DNA of 64,000 bases, from assembly GCF_024710845.1 (NCBI RefSeq), contig NZ_JANJTZ010000051.1, positions 62,001-126,000 of the forward strand, written 5' to 3'. Shown in pieces: positions 25,716 through 33,481 of this stretch. Position 1 is the first letter of the stretch; each line of letters opens with the position of its first letter. The notes beneath the pieces were generated by a model. It worked only from the letters and a program-made list of their open reading frames with translations, was not told the origin of the DNA and did not search any database. This DNA is from Mesorhizobium sp. GTDB taxonomy: Bacteria; Pseudomonadota; Alphaproteobacteria; Rhizobiales; Rhizobiaceae. Both the position numbers and the translations under genes were made by a program.

Positions 25716-27485
25716 ATGGCTGCTCGGCGGTACATCCGACAGCTCGCGACGATCGTTTCGATCGACGCGGCTGGTTTCTCGCGCCTGATGGGCATGGACG
25801 ACGAAGCGGCGCTGTCGGCCTTCGAAGAACGGCGCGACATCATCGTCGAGCGCTGCGGCGCGCATGGCGGGCGAACCTTCGGCGACGCCGGCGACTCGAT
25901 CATGGCGGAGTTCGGCAATCCCGCCGAAGCGCTGCTGGCGGCATTCGACTTCCAGGAGCGAATCTCGACGCTCAACGAGGCCGCGCCCGTCAACCGCCGG
26001 ATGCCCTTCCGCGCGGGCATCAATACCGGCGACGTGATCGCCCACGAAGGGCGGCTCTACGGCGACGACGTCAACATCGCGGCGCGAATCCAGGAGTTCG
26101 CGCCGCATGGCGGGCTGACGATCTCGGAGACGACCTGGCATCACGTCAAGGACAAGACGGCGGCCGAGTTCACCGATCTCGGCGTGCTGTCGCTCAAGAA
26201 CATCGCGCTGCCGGTGCGCGTCTTCGCGGCGGGGCGCGGCCCAGCTTCTCCTGAGGGGGCTGCGCCGGCCAGTCTGCCGATTGGATTGCTCAAGCATCTG
26301 TCGACGTCGCAAGGCCCGCCCGCCATCGCGGTGCTCCCCTTCCGCGACGGCGGAGAGAGAGAACTTGCCTACCTCGCAGACGGCATCGCCGAGGAGATCG
26401 GCCGCGGCCTCTCCAACGTGCGCTGGCTGTCGGTCATCGCCATGGGCTCGTCCTCGCAGTTTCGCGACGATGCGCTCGACATAAGGCTCGCCGGCAACGC
26501 GCTGGGCGCGCGCTACGTGGTTCGCGGAACGATCGCGCGCAACGGCGCCGAGATCCGAATCTCCGTCGCCCTCGTCGATGCCTCGAACGGGCGGCTGGTC
26601 TGGTCACGCCGCTTCGACCGGCATTTCGCGGATGTCTTCGCTCTGCAGAACGAGATCGGCAGCGAGATCGTCTCGATCCTGGAAAAGGAAGTCGATCGCG
26701 TCGAGCAGGCGCGAACGTTCCAGGTGCCGTGGGAGAGCCTCGAGACGTGGCAACTGGTGCTACGCGGCCGCTGGCACATGGCCCGGCGCACCAGCCAGGA
26801 CACCGAACTCGCTTACGAACTCTTCAGCAAGGCCTACGGCCAGGACCCGAACTCCAGCGCCGTGCTGAACGAGCTGGCCTGGTGGTGGTTCTGGCGGGCG
26901 TGGCTGCGCTTCGGCGACAACGAGGATCTCGACCAAGTCGCGCAGTTCGCGCACAAGGCGCTTCTGATGGACAGCCAGGATTCGCGGCCGCACGCCAATC
27001 TCGGCGCGGTGGAGATTATGCGCGGGCGGCCGGCGCGCGCGGCCGAGCATCTCGAGGTGGCGCTTCATATCAATCCGAGCTTCGCCTTCGCCCGCTCGGC
27101 CATGGGCAGCGCCCGCCTGCTGCTCAACGATCCGGCGGCGGCCATTCCGCTGTTCAAGGATACGGAGCGGCTCAGCCCGTTCGACATCTACAGCTTCCAC
27201 AATCTCGGCGAAATGGCCGCCGCCTACAGCCTGCTCGAGGACTGGCCGGCGGTCATCGAAACGGCGCAGCGGTCGCTGGCGCTTTCGCCGGGCTATTTCT
27301 ATGCGCGGTTCCTGAAGATCGGAGCGCTGGCGCGCATCGAGCGCATGGACGAGGCGTTGCGGGAGCGGCAGATCTTCGACACGCGGCATCCCGACTTCAC
27401 GGTGCAGCGGGTTCGCTGGATACCCTTCGTCGACAGGACGGCAAACGATTTCCTGATTGCCAACTTCCAACTGACACAACCCTGA
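25716..27485 (+). CDS. Class III adenylate/guanylate cyclase-domain protein with TPR-like repeats
   Basis: A 589-residue predicted soluble protein. Residues about 8-170 form a class III cyclase domain: metal Asp D17 (SIDAAGF) and D60 (GDAGDS), substrate-side D118, and transition-state N120 and R124 in GDDVNIAARIQ. The usual adenine-reading Lys is Gly56, a variant frequent in this rhizobial subgroup, so the nucleotide made is uncertain. Residues about 200-320 resemble the TolB-like FlgO/SypC domain of these proteins (AIAVLPFRDGG). Residues about 340-585 are TPR-like helices (ALLMDSQDSRPHANLG, ALHINPSFAFARSAMG). It lies upstream of the P450-peroxidase fusion; co-transcription is possible across 263 bp. 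Confidence 0.88.
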   Translation: MAARRYIRQLATIVSIDAAGFSRLMGMDDEAALSAFEERRDIIVERCGAHGGRTFGDAGDSIMAEFGNPAEALLAAFDFQERISTLNEAAPVNRRMPFRAGINTGDVIAHEGRLYGDDVNIAARIQEFAPHGGLTISETTWHHVKDKTAAEFTDLGVLSLKNIALPVRVFAAGRGPASPEGAAPASLPIGLLKHLSTSQGPPAIAVLPFRDGGERELAYLADGIAEEIGRGLSNVRWLSVIAMGSSSQFRDDALDIRLAGNALGARYVVRGTIARNGAEIRISVALVDASNGRLVWSRRFDRHFADVFALQNEIGSEIVSILEKEVDRVEQARTFQVPWESLETWQLVLRGRWHMARRTSQDTELAYELFSKAYGQDPNSSAVLNELAWWWFWRAWLRFGDNEDLDQVAQFAHKALLMDSQDSRPHANLGAVEIMRGRPARAAEHLEVALHINPSFAFARSAMGSARLLLNDPAAAIPLFKDTERLSPFDIYSFHNLGEMAAAYSLLEDWPAVIETAQRSLALSPGYFYARFLKIGALARIERMDEALRERQIFDTRHPDFTVQRVRWIPFVDRTANDFLIANFQLTQP

Positions 27486-27592
27486 CGATATGATCGATCG
27501 ACCGCTTGCGCGCAGGATGTATGAACTAGGTCACAGACTTCGCGGGCGCGACCCTAGACAGTGGCGCCAATCCGCATCGAAATCGAGCCAAG

Positions 27593-27715
27593 GTGAGCGA
27601 GGCTCCGGGACGGCCTGAGGATGATTTCGCATCCAACCTCGTTGATCCCGATGCCGACTGGCGAGCGCGCCTGCTCCAGGCAACTGATGGTTCGATACGG
27701 TTCCGTTTCATTTAG
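27593..27715 (+). CDS. Possible small ORF upstream of the P450-peroxidase gene
   Basis: A GTG-started frame encodes 40 residues (MSEAPGRPEDDFASNLVDPD... ending GSIRFRFI). It lies in the 263-bp gap between the cyclase and the P450-peroxidase fusion. Composition is protein-like (acidic start, amphipathic end), but the ribosome site is weak and I recognise no family. It could be a leader peptide or chance. Confidence 0.2.
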   Translation: MSEAPGRPEDDFASNLVDPDADWRARLLQATDGSIRFRFI

Positions 27716-27748
27716 GCTTTCAGTTCTGGAGCGGGGGCTCCCTCGACA

Positions 27749-30700
27749 ATGATCAAGACCAAATATTTCGACGGCGTGCGCAAGGCGCAGGCCGAACAGG
27801 GGCCTGTCTCCGGCATGCCGCCTTTCGATATCGGCCGGCTGCGGTCGAAGGGCGGCATAGGCGACTGGGTCAAGGACCTCTTCTTCGAGGATCCGCGCTG
27901 GTGGCTGAAGGTCGTCCGCCGCTGGTGGCCGACCCCGCGCATCGGCGGATTCGCGCTCGTGACGCGCGACGCGGACGTGCGCGAGGTGCTCGAGCGCGAG
28001 AGCGAATTCATCACGCCCTACGGGCTCGAGATGACCGAGATGGCGGGTGGGGCGAACTTCGTGCTCGGCATGCAGGACGGGCCGGACTACCGCAAGCTGA
28101 AGAAGCCGCTGCTGAGCGCCTTTCCACCGGACGAGGTGGAAGCGCGCGTCCGGCCGATCGCCGCCCGACATGCGCGCGAGATCATGGATCGGGCGTGGCC
28201 GGGGTTCGACGCCATCGCCGGGCTGATGAAGGTCGTGCCGGCCAGGATCTGCCGCGAATATTTCGGCATGATCGTCGATGACGAGAATGAGTTCACGGAT
28301 TGGTCGATCGCACTCAGCTCGATCTTCTTCTCCGACCCGACCGCCAGCAAGGTCACGCGCGAACTCGCCGTGGTCGCCGCCGACCGGATGGTCAAGGCCG
28401 TCGACCGCTCGATCGCCGCTATCCGCGAAGGCTCGGCGCTGCCCGACACGCCGCTCTCGCGCATGGTCGCGATGATGGACAAGGGCGTGCTCGAGCTGAA
28501 GGAGGTCCATTCTGTGATGCTGGGGATGATCTCCGGCTTCGCGCCGACGAACCTCCTGGCGGGCGGCAACTGCCTTGACGTCATCCTGTCGAAACCGGAG
28601 GCCCAGCAGGCGGTCAGGGCGGCGATCGGGGCCGGCGACACCGAAGCGCTGGACAAGGCGGTGATGGAAGCCATGCGGTTCAAGCCGATCTGGATCGGCC
28701 CCTGGCGCTATGCCTCGGCCGACCTGCGCATCGCCGCCGGGACGAAGCGCGAAAAGCTGATCCCGCAAGGCACGACGGTGATGCCGGCGACGCTCTCGGC
28801 CATGTTCGATCCCGACGTGGTCGAGCGTCCCGACGAGTTCGACCCGGAGCGGCCGCGCAAGACCTACATGGTCTACGGCCACGGCATCCATGTCTGCATC
28901 GGCGCCGAGGTGGCGCGCGTGCAGATCGGCGAATGCCTTCGCGCGATTTTCGCGAAGAAAGGCGTTCGCCGCATGCCGGGGCGTTCCGGCAAGATGACGC
29001 GACTCGGCGCCTTCCCGGAGCATCTGAGAATCGATTTCGAGCGCGAGCCGCTCGAACGGATCACGACCCAGTCTCTGGTGACGGTGGTCCTTCCGGCCAG
29101 GCGGGGCGTGGATCTCAAGACCGTCCGCGACGGGGTCACGAGGCTCGGCAATCCCGCTGGTCCTGACATGAAAGCGGCGCTGGATGCGACGGAGACCATC
29201 CATTTTGCCAGCATCGCGGTCGCCGAAACAGGAAAGACCGATCCCGCGACCGGCACGCCCGAGGCGATGATCGTGCTGGAGATGTCGGGCGATGGCGACA
29301 GCCGCCAGGTCATCAGCGCCTTCGCGCACCACGCCGGACCAATCGTCCGGCCTGTCCTGGAAGATGCCTGCGATATCCCTTCCGGCAGCGACCTCGAACA
29401 GCTCTTCCTCGAGAGGAACATCGAGATATCGCCGTCCTTCGGCAGCACGGCGGGTCTGGTCTTTGCCGGCACGCCCGGCCATTCCGTGCGACGGATCAAG
29501 GCGGAAGCGCGTCTCGCCGATCTCGTTCACGGTATCGTCGAGACGCCGCGCCCGGCGGATCCGAAGGGGGCGGCCGCCGTTCTCGCCGAAGCCCGAAAGA
29601 AGCTGAAGGAGGAGGGCCTCTACGACTGGGCCTTCCGCTCCGCCGATAGCCTGCTGGAGCGTCCCCCCGGCTCGGCGTGGCGTGCGATCCAGGCGACGCT
29701 GATGGCGCCCTATGTGGCAGTTCTCGCTGTGGGACTCCTCCTGATCGGCGGCTGGCTCACCTATCTGAACGTCTTCGGCTCGTTCGGTGGGCCGGGCAGC
29801 CTCAGCTATTCCGTCTTCTCCTTCCTCCTCGGCATTCTCGGGTTGGCCGTGGCGGCCGGTGTCGTGGGCGGCGGCTTGGTCCTGCTCCTGCAGGGCAAGG
29901 GGGGCGGGGACGCGGCCGACGCCTCGCCATTGGGCAGAGGTGCCGCCGCTCTGCTCGCCGTGGCCCTGGTCCTGGCCGGCGGCGTGCTCGTCTGGGCCTA
30001 TGCGGTCGGTCCGTTCGACGATCCGCTGCGCAACATCTTTGTCACGGGCGCCTCGCTCATTCTCGCACTCATCGGCCTGCTGATCATCGGCGCCGCGCTG
30101 ATCGGCGGCGTCGCCTGGCTGCTGCAACGGTGGGAAAACCGCGACAAGAGGACCATCGAATCGATCAAACTGGCGGATCTTGTGCCAATCCAGGAGCGGG
30201 AAGACCACAGCGCCCAGAACCACCTCACGGCGATCTCGGTGATGAAGGCCGGCAGGCTGCGGCGGTTGGCGCTGCGGCTGGCTTTCTACGTCATATCCAT
30301 TGCCGCGCAGAAAGTGTTCCGGCCGGGCTTTCTCGGCACCATCAACACCATTCACTTCGCCCGCTGGATACTGCTTCCCGGAACCGACCGGCTGATGTTC
30401 TTTTCGAACTACGGGGGAAGCTGGGAGAGCTATCTCGAGGACTTCATCACCAAGGCGTCGGAAGGCCTGACGGGCGTCTGGAGCAATACCGAGGGCTTCC
30501 CTCGAGCGAAATGGCTGTTCTTCGACGGCGCCAGGGACGGCGACCGGTTCAAGCGCTGGGCACGGCGCCAGCAGGTGCCGACGCTGTTCTGGTATTCGGC
30601 TTATCCCGACCTCAACACGCAGCGGATCCGCATCAACTCGCGCATCCGGCGCGGCATCTGCCGCGCGCCCGACAGCGAGGCGCGGGACTGGCTGAGCCTG

Positions 30701-32251
30701 TTCGGCTCGAGGCCACGTCCGCGCATCTCGCAGGAACTGGTCAATGCGGACGCCAAGCCCGTGCTGCCGCCGCCGCCCGAACCGCTGGAGAGCGGCGAGA
30801 TCCAGTCGATCTTCTTCAACGCCTTCGGTGCGCTCGACTACGGCCACCTGTTGGCATTGGCCGTACCGGACGGCTTGAGGCGCGACGCCCGCCGGCAATG
30901 GCTGGAGTTCCTGACCGCGCAGACCAGCTTCGGCGATCCGACCCCGCGCGTCAGCGCGATGACCATCGGCTTCGGTCCGGACGGCTTGCGACGCCTTGGA
31001 CTGGATGCGGGAGCGGGCGAGGAGGCGCTGAGGCGTTTCCCCAACGCCTTCCTGCAGGGCATGGGTCATCGCGAGCGCAGTCGCATCCTCGACGACGTCG
31101 GCGAGAGCGAGCCCGCGAAATGGCGCTGGGGCGCGCCGCAAAATCCGGCCGACATGATCGTCGTCTGCTATGCCAAGGAGAAGCGGCTTCTCGGGAGGAT
31201 CGTTGCCGAGGTGAAGAAGCGGGCGAAGAGCGCGGGGTTGTCGCCGCCGGTGTTCGAGCTACCGCTCGAGACCAAGCGCCGGGAGAAACCGGAAGCCGGA
31301 CAGGACGGAGATGCGAAAAGCGGATCCCGGCGACCTCAGGCGATCGAGCATTTCGGCTTCGCCGACGGGATTTCGCAGCCGGCCGCGCGCGGAACGGCGC
31401 GCGTCAACGCCGGGGCGCCGGACGCCAATGTGGTCGCGGCCGGCGAGTTCCTGTTCGGCTACCGCGACGAGCACGGGTTCTATCCGGTGTCGCCGGCAGT
31501 GAAAGCCGGCCACGACCCCTCGGGCATCCTGCCTGCACTCCGCTTCCGGCGCGGCGCGGACGGCACGAACGACGCCTTGCGTGATTTCGGCCGCAACGGT
31601 TCGTTCCTGGTGGTCCGCCAGTTCGAACAGCATGTCGACGAGTTCGCGGCCTACTGCTCCCTCGCCGCCCGGACGAAGGCCGCCCAACACGACGACCCCT
31701 CGATCACGCCGGACTGGATCGCGGCCAAGATGATGGGGCGCTGGCAGGACGGTTCGTCGCTGGTGCGCAACCCCGAGCACCGGCCCGATCGGCCGGTCGA
31801 CAACTCCTTCTCCTACGGGGTCGAGGATCCGCAGGGGCTGCGCTGTCCGTTCGGGGCACATATCCGCCGGTCGAATCCCCGCGACTCGCTCGGCGACGAC
31901 CATGCGACCCAGGTGCGGATCGGCAAGCGGCATAGGATCCTGCGCGTCGGGCGCACCTACGAGACCGGAAAAGGCGAAAAAGGTCTGCTCTTCATGTGTC
32001 TCAATGCCGACATCGAGCGCCAGTACGAGTTCATGCAGCAGACTTGGGTGTCGGCGCCATCGTTCCACGGCCTTCCCCGGGAGAAGGATCCGGCGATCGG
32101 CGCGAACGAGGGCAAGGGGCGGTTCACGATCCCCAGGTGGGAAGGCAGCGTTGTTCTGAAGGACATGCCGAGCTTCGTGACGACGCGCGGTGGCGGCTAC
32201 TTCTTCATGCCGGGCCGAGCGGCCCTGCGCTACATGATCTCGCGGCTGTAG
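27749..32251 (+). CDS. Cytochrome P450 - membrane domain - DyP-type peroxidase fusion
   Basis: A single uninterrupted 1500-residue ORF. Residues about 1-440 are a cytochrome P450: ExxR is E307-AM-R310 and the haem-thiolate loop is YGHGIHVCIGAE with C383. The I-helix reads G263-FAPTN, with Pro266 where the catalytic Asp/Glu normally sits. Residues about 450-640 form an unassigned module. Four strongly hydrophobic helices follow (about 653-675, 687-715, 730-753, 762-795), then a second module (about 840-970). Both modules carry the same TIHFA motif (483-487 and 867-871). Residues about 1020-1500 are a DyP-type haem peroxidase: GFADG with D1206, proximal His1371 in CPFGAHIRRSNPRD, distal Arg probably R1399. 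No signal peptide is seen, so both haem domains should be cytoplasmic and tethered to the membrane. The substrate is unknown. Confidence 0.9.
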   Translation: MIKTKYFDGVRKAQAEQGPVSGMPPFDIGRLRSKGGIGDWVKDLFFEDPRWWLKVVRRWWPTPRIGGFALVTRDADVREVLERESEFITPYGLEMTEMAGGANFVLGMQDGPDYRKLKKPLLSAFPPDEVEARVRPIAARHAREIMDRAWPGFDAIAGLMKVVPARICREYFGMIVDDENEFTDWSIALSSIFFSDPTASKVTRELAVVAADRMVKAVDRSIAAIREGSALPDTPLSRMVAMMDKGVLELKEVHSVMLGMISGFAPTNLLAGGNCLDVILSKPEAQQAVRAAIGAGDTEALDKAVMEAMRFKPIWIGPWRYASADLRIAAGTKREKLIPQGTTVMPATLSAMFDPDVVERPDEFDPERPRKTYMVYGHGIHVCIGAEVARVQIGECLRAIFAKKGVRRMPGRSGKMTRLGAFPEHLRIDFEREPLERITTQSLVTVVLPARRGVDLKTVRDGVTRLGNPAGPDMKAALDATETIHFASIAVAETGKTDPATGTPEAMIVLEMSGDGDSRQVISAFAHHAGPIVRPVLEDACDIPSGSDLEQLFLERNIEISPSFGSTAGLVFAGTPGHSVRRIKAEARLADLVHGIVETPRPADPKGAAAVLAEARKKLKEEGLYDWAFRSADSLLERPPGSAWRAIQATLMAPYVAVLAVGLLLIGGWLTYLNVFGSFGGPGSLSYSVFSFLLGILGLAVAAGVVGGGLVLLLQGKGGGDAADASPLGRGAAALLAVALVLAGGVLVWAYAVGPFDDPLRNIFVTGASLILALIGLLIIGAALIGGVAWLLQRWENRDKRTIESIKLADLVPIQEREDHSAQNHLTAISVMKAGRLRRLALRLAFYVISIAAQKVFRPGFLGTINTIHFARWILLPGTDRLMFFSNYGGSWESYLEDFITKASEGLTGVWSNTEGFPRAKWLFFDGARDGDRFKRWARRQQVPTLFWYSAYPDLNTQRIRINSRIRRGICRAPDSEARDWLSLFGSRPRPRISQELVNADAKPVLPPPPEPLESGEIQSIFFNAFGALDYGHLLALAVPDGLRRDARRQWLEFLTAQTSFGDPTPRVSAMTIGFGPDGLRRLGLDAGAGEEALRRFPNAFLQGMGHRERSRILDDVGESEPAKWRWGAPQNPADMIVVCYAKEKRLLGRIVAEVKKRAKSAGLSPPVFELPLETKRREKPEAGQDGDAKSGSRRPQAIEHFGFADGISQPAARGTARVNAGAPDANVVAAGEFLFGYRDEHGFYPVSPAVKAGHDPSGILPALRFRRGADGTNDALRDFGRNGSFLVVRQFEQHVDEFAAYCSLAARTKAAQHDDPSITPDWIAAKMMGRWQDGSSLVRNPEHRPDRPVDNSFSYGVEDPQGLRCPFGAHIRRSNPRDSLGDDHATQVRIGKRHRILRVGRTYETGKGEKGLLFMCLNADIERQYEFMQQTWVSAPSFHGLPREKDPAIGANEGKGRFTIPRWEGSVVLKDMPSFVTTRGGGYFFMPGRAALRYMISRL

Positions 32252-32258
32252 GGCAAGA

Positions 32259-32302
32259 CTCCGGCAAAAAGCGTCGCGGTCTTGCGCGCGGTTTTGCCGG
32301 AG
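32259..32302. terminator. Bidirectional terminator-like stem between convergent genes
   Basis: CTCCGGCAAAA (32259-32269) pairs perfectly with TTTTGCCGGAG (32292-32302), with A/T runs on the inner side and a 22-base loop. It lies between the P450-peroxidase fusion and the convergent Crp-family gene, so it can end both transcripts. Confidence 0.55.
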
Positions 32303-32308
32303 GAAAGG

Positions 32309-32989
32309 TCAGTCGTCCTCGCCGGCGGCGGCGATGTGGCGAAGGCGCGGCGCGCTCATTACGCGCACGCCGCCGCGGCGCAGTTCGATGACGCCCTTCG
32401 AGCGCCAGTCGTTGAGCGTCTTGTTGACGGATTCGCGAGTGGCGCCAAGGAATTCGGCGAGTTCGGCCTGCGAAATCTCGATCCAGCCGTCCTTGTCAGC
32501 ATTGATGCTCGACAGCAGTGCGAGGCGCTTGGCGAGCCGTGCCTCGATGGCGAAGAAGGCCAGGTCTCCCATCTCGCCGCTCACCCAGCGCAGCCGAGCA
32601 CAGAGGAGCTCGATCATCGCGCGGGCGAGTGTCGGATGCCGCTCCATGCGCTCAAAGAGCTGGGCGCGGCTTAGCGAAACGAGCTCGCAAGGCGTGAGGC
32701 AGATCGCGGTGGCGGTGCGGGTGCCGCCGTCCAGTGCGCCAATCTCGCCGACAAGGCTGTGGTGCAGTTCGATGTTGGCCACCAGCTTCTGCCCGCCTGG
32801 AGAGTAGAGCGAGATTTCGACGGTTCCCGAGATGACGCCGTAGATCCGGTCGGAGGCATCTTCCTGGACGAAGAGGTGCTGGCCGGCGGCGCAGCGCTCC
32901 ACGCGGCATCCCTTGAACAGCAGGTCGAAGAGATCCGGGCCGATGCGAACCGGCGCGCCATTGCCCGCTTCGTTTGCGGCGTGGGTCAT
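32309..32989 (-). CDS. Crp/Fnr-family transcriptional regulator
   Basis: A 226-residue regulator with an N-terminal cyclic-nucleotide-like beta-barrel (about 15-125, RIYGVISGTVEISLYSPGGQ, SLVGEIGALDGGTRTATA) and a C-terminal winged helix. The recognition helix is ATRESVNKTLNDW. Its Arg-Glu pair matches the CRP residues that read TGTGA half-sites. No FNR-type N-terminal cysteine cluster is present; FNR-like O2 sensing is unlikely. The start at 32989 has GGAG seven bases upstream. ATG 33052 and an in-frame TTG at 33085 would add 21 or 32 residues. It is convergent with the fusion gene, and a CRP-type site lies upstream in the shared control region. Confidence 0.88.
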   Translation of the reverse strand: MTHAANEAGNGAPVRIGPDLFDLLFKGCRVERCAAGQHLFVQEDASDRIYGVISGTVEISLYSPGGQKLVANIELHHSLVGEIGALDGGTRTATAICLTPCELVSLSRAQLFERMERHPTLARAMIELLCARLRWVSGEMGDLAFFAIEARLAKRLALLSSINADKDGWIEISQAELAEFLGATRESVNKTLNDWRSKGVIELRRGGVRVMSAPRLRHIAAAGEDD

Positions 32990-33164
32990 CGGGACGCTCC
33001 GCTCGCGGCGACTTGCATCTCTGTACGACAGGTCGATCAGCGTGGGAAGCATGGCTTGATACTCACTCGAAAGATGCGAAGGCAACGGGCCGTTCGGCGC
33101 GCACGCCCAGCAGTCTGGGTATCGGCCGGGGCGGCAGGAAAGGTGTCGCGGAGCGCGGCTGGCC

Positions 33165-33201
33165 GTCTGCGCGGACGGCGGGAGGAACCGCCCGCGCAGA
33201 C
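33165..33201. repeat. Hairpin in the crp-ligM spacer
   Basis: GTCTGCGCGG (33165-33174) pairs perfectly with CCGCGCAGAC (33192-33201), with further CGG/CCG pairing inside. No T-run follows on either strand. It would lie in the 5' leader of the crp-like transcript. Confidence 0.5.
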
Positions 33202-33328
33202 GACGACAATGAAAAGTGCTTAGACATGAGTGAACGATGCGGGCCGCGAAGACCGCTCCTTTCCATTGGGCTCAAGGCCCGATTCGGCCTTGCCGTTGGG
33301 GAAAGTCTCCGAATTCGCGACGATCGTC

Positions 33329-33344
33329 TGTGAGGTGATTCACA
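33329..33344. promoter_or_regulatory. CRP-type binding site
   Basis: TGTGA-GGTGAT-TCACA matches the consensus TGTGA-N6-TCACA exactly. It is centred about 145 bp upstream of the demethylase start and belongs to the spacer shared with the Crp-family gene, whose recognition helix keeps the residues expected to bind it. Confidence 0.7.
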
Positions 33345-33428
33345 TGCGGGCGAAGCGCGAGCTCAGGCAAGCGACGCGTTCTCCGCGATGTTCTCGCGAT
33401 GGCGATTGAACTCGTCGCAAACTTCTGC

Positions 33429-33438
33429 TTGTATACAA
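33429..33438. promoter_or_regulatory. GntR/FCD-type operator overlapping the ligM-like promoter
   Basis: TTGTATACAA is a perfect 10-bp palindrome of the form bound by FCD-subfamily GntR proteins. It overlaps the proposed -10 of the demethylase promoter, 43 bp before its ATG. The GntR gene immediately downstream of that operon is the likely partner. Confidence 0.65.
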
Positions 33439-33481
33439 TTCCCATTTGCATATCGCACGCACGATCAGGGAGGATCGAAGA

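Larger units (their letters stand above)
32990..33481. promoter_or_regulatory. Control region between the Crp-family gene and ligM-like gene
   Basis: About 490 bp without a supported gene, although possible N-terminal extensions of the Crp-family protein reach 33052-33085. It contains a strong hairpin (33165-33201), a perfect CRP-type palindrome (33329-33344) and a GntR-type TTGTATACAA box (33429-33438). TTGAAC (33406-33411) with TTGTAT (33429-33434) at 17-bp spacing gives a plausible promoter for the demethylase gene. Confidence 0.5.

Noticed and set aside
27554-31141. 1195-residue minus-strand open frame opposite the P450 fusion
   Set aside because: Antisense shadow with Arg/His/Asp-rich low-complexity sequence; the plus strand carries recognisable P450 and peroxidase motifs.
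27749-32251. P450-peroxidase fusion as two genes joined by an assembly or frameshift artefact
   Set aside because: The frame is continuous, codon bias is uniform, and the linker contains coherent membrane helices and folded-looking modules rather than random sequence.
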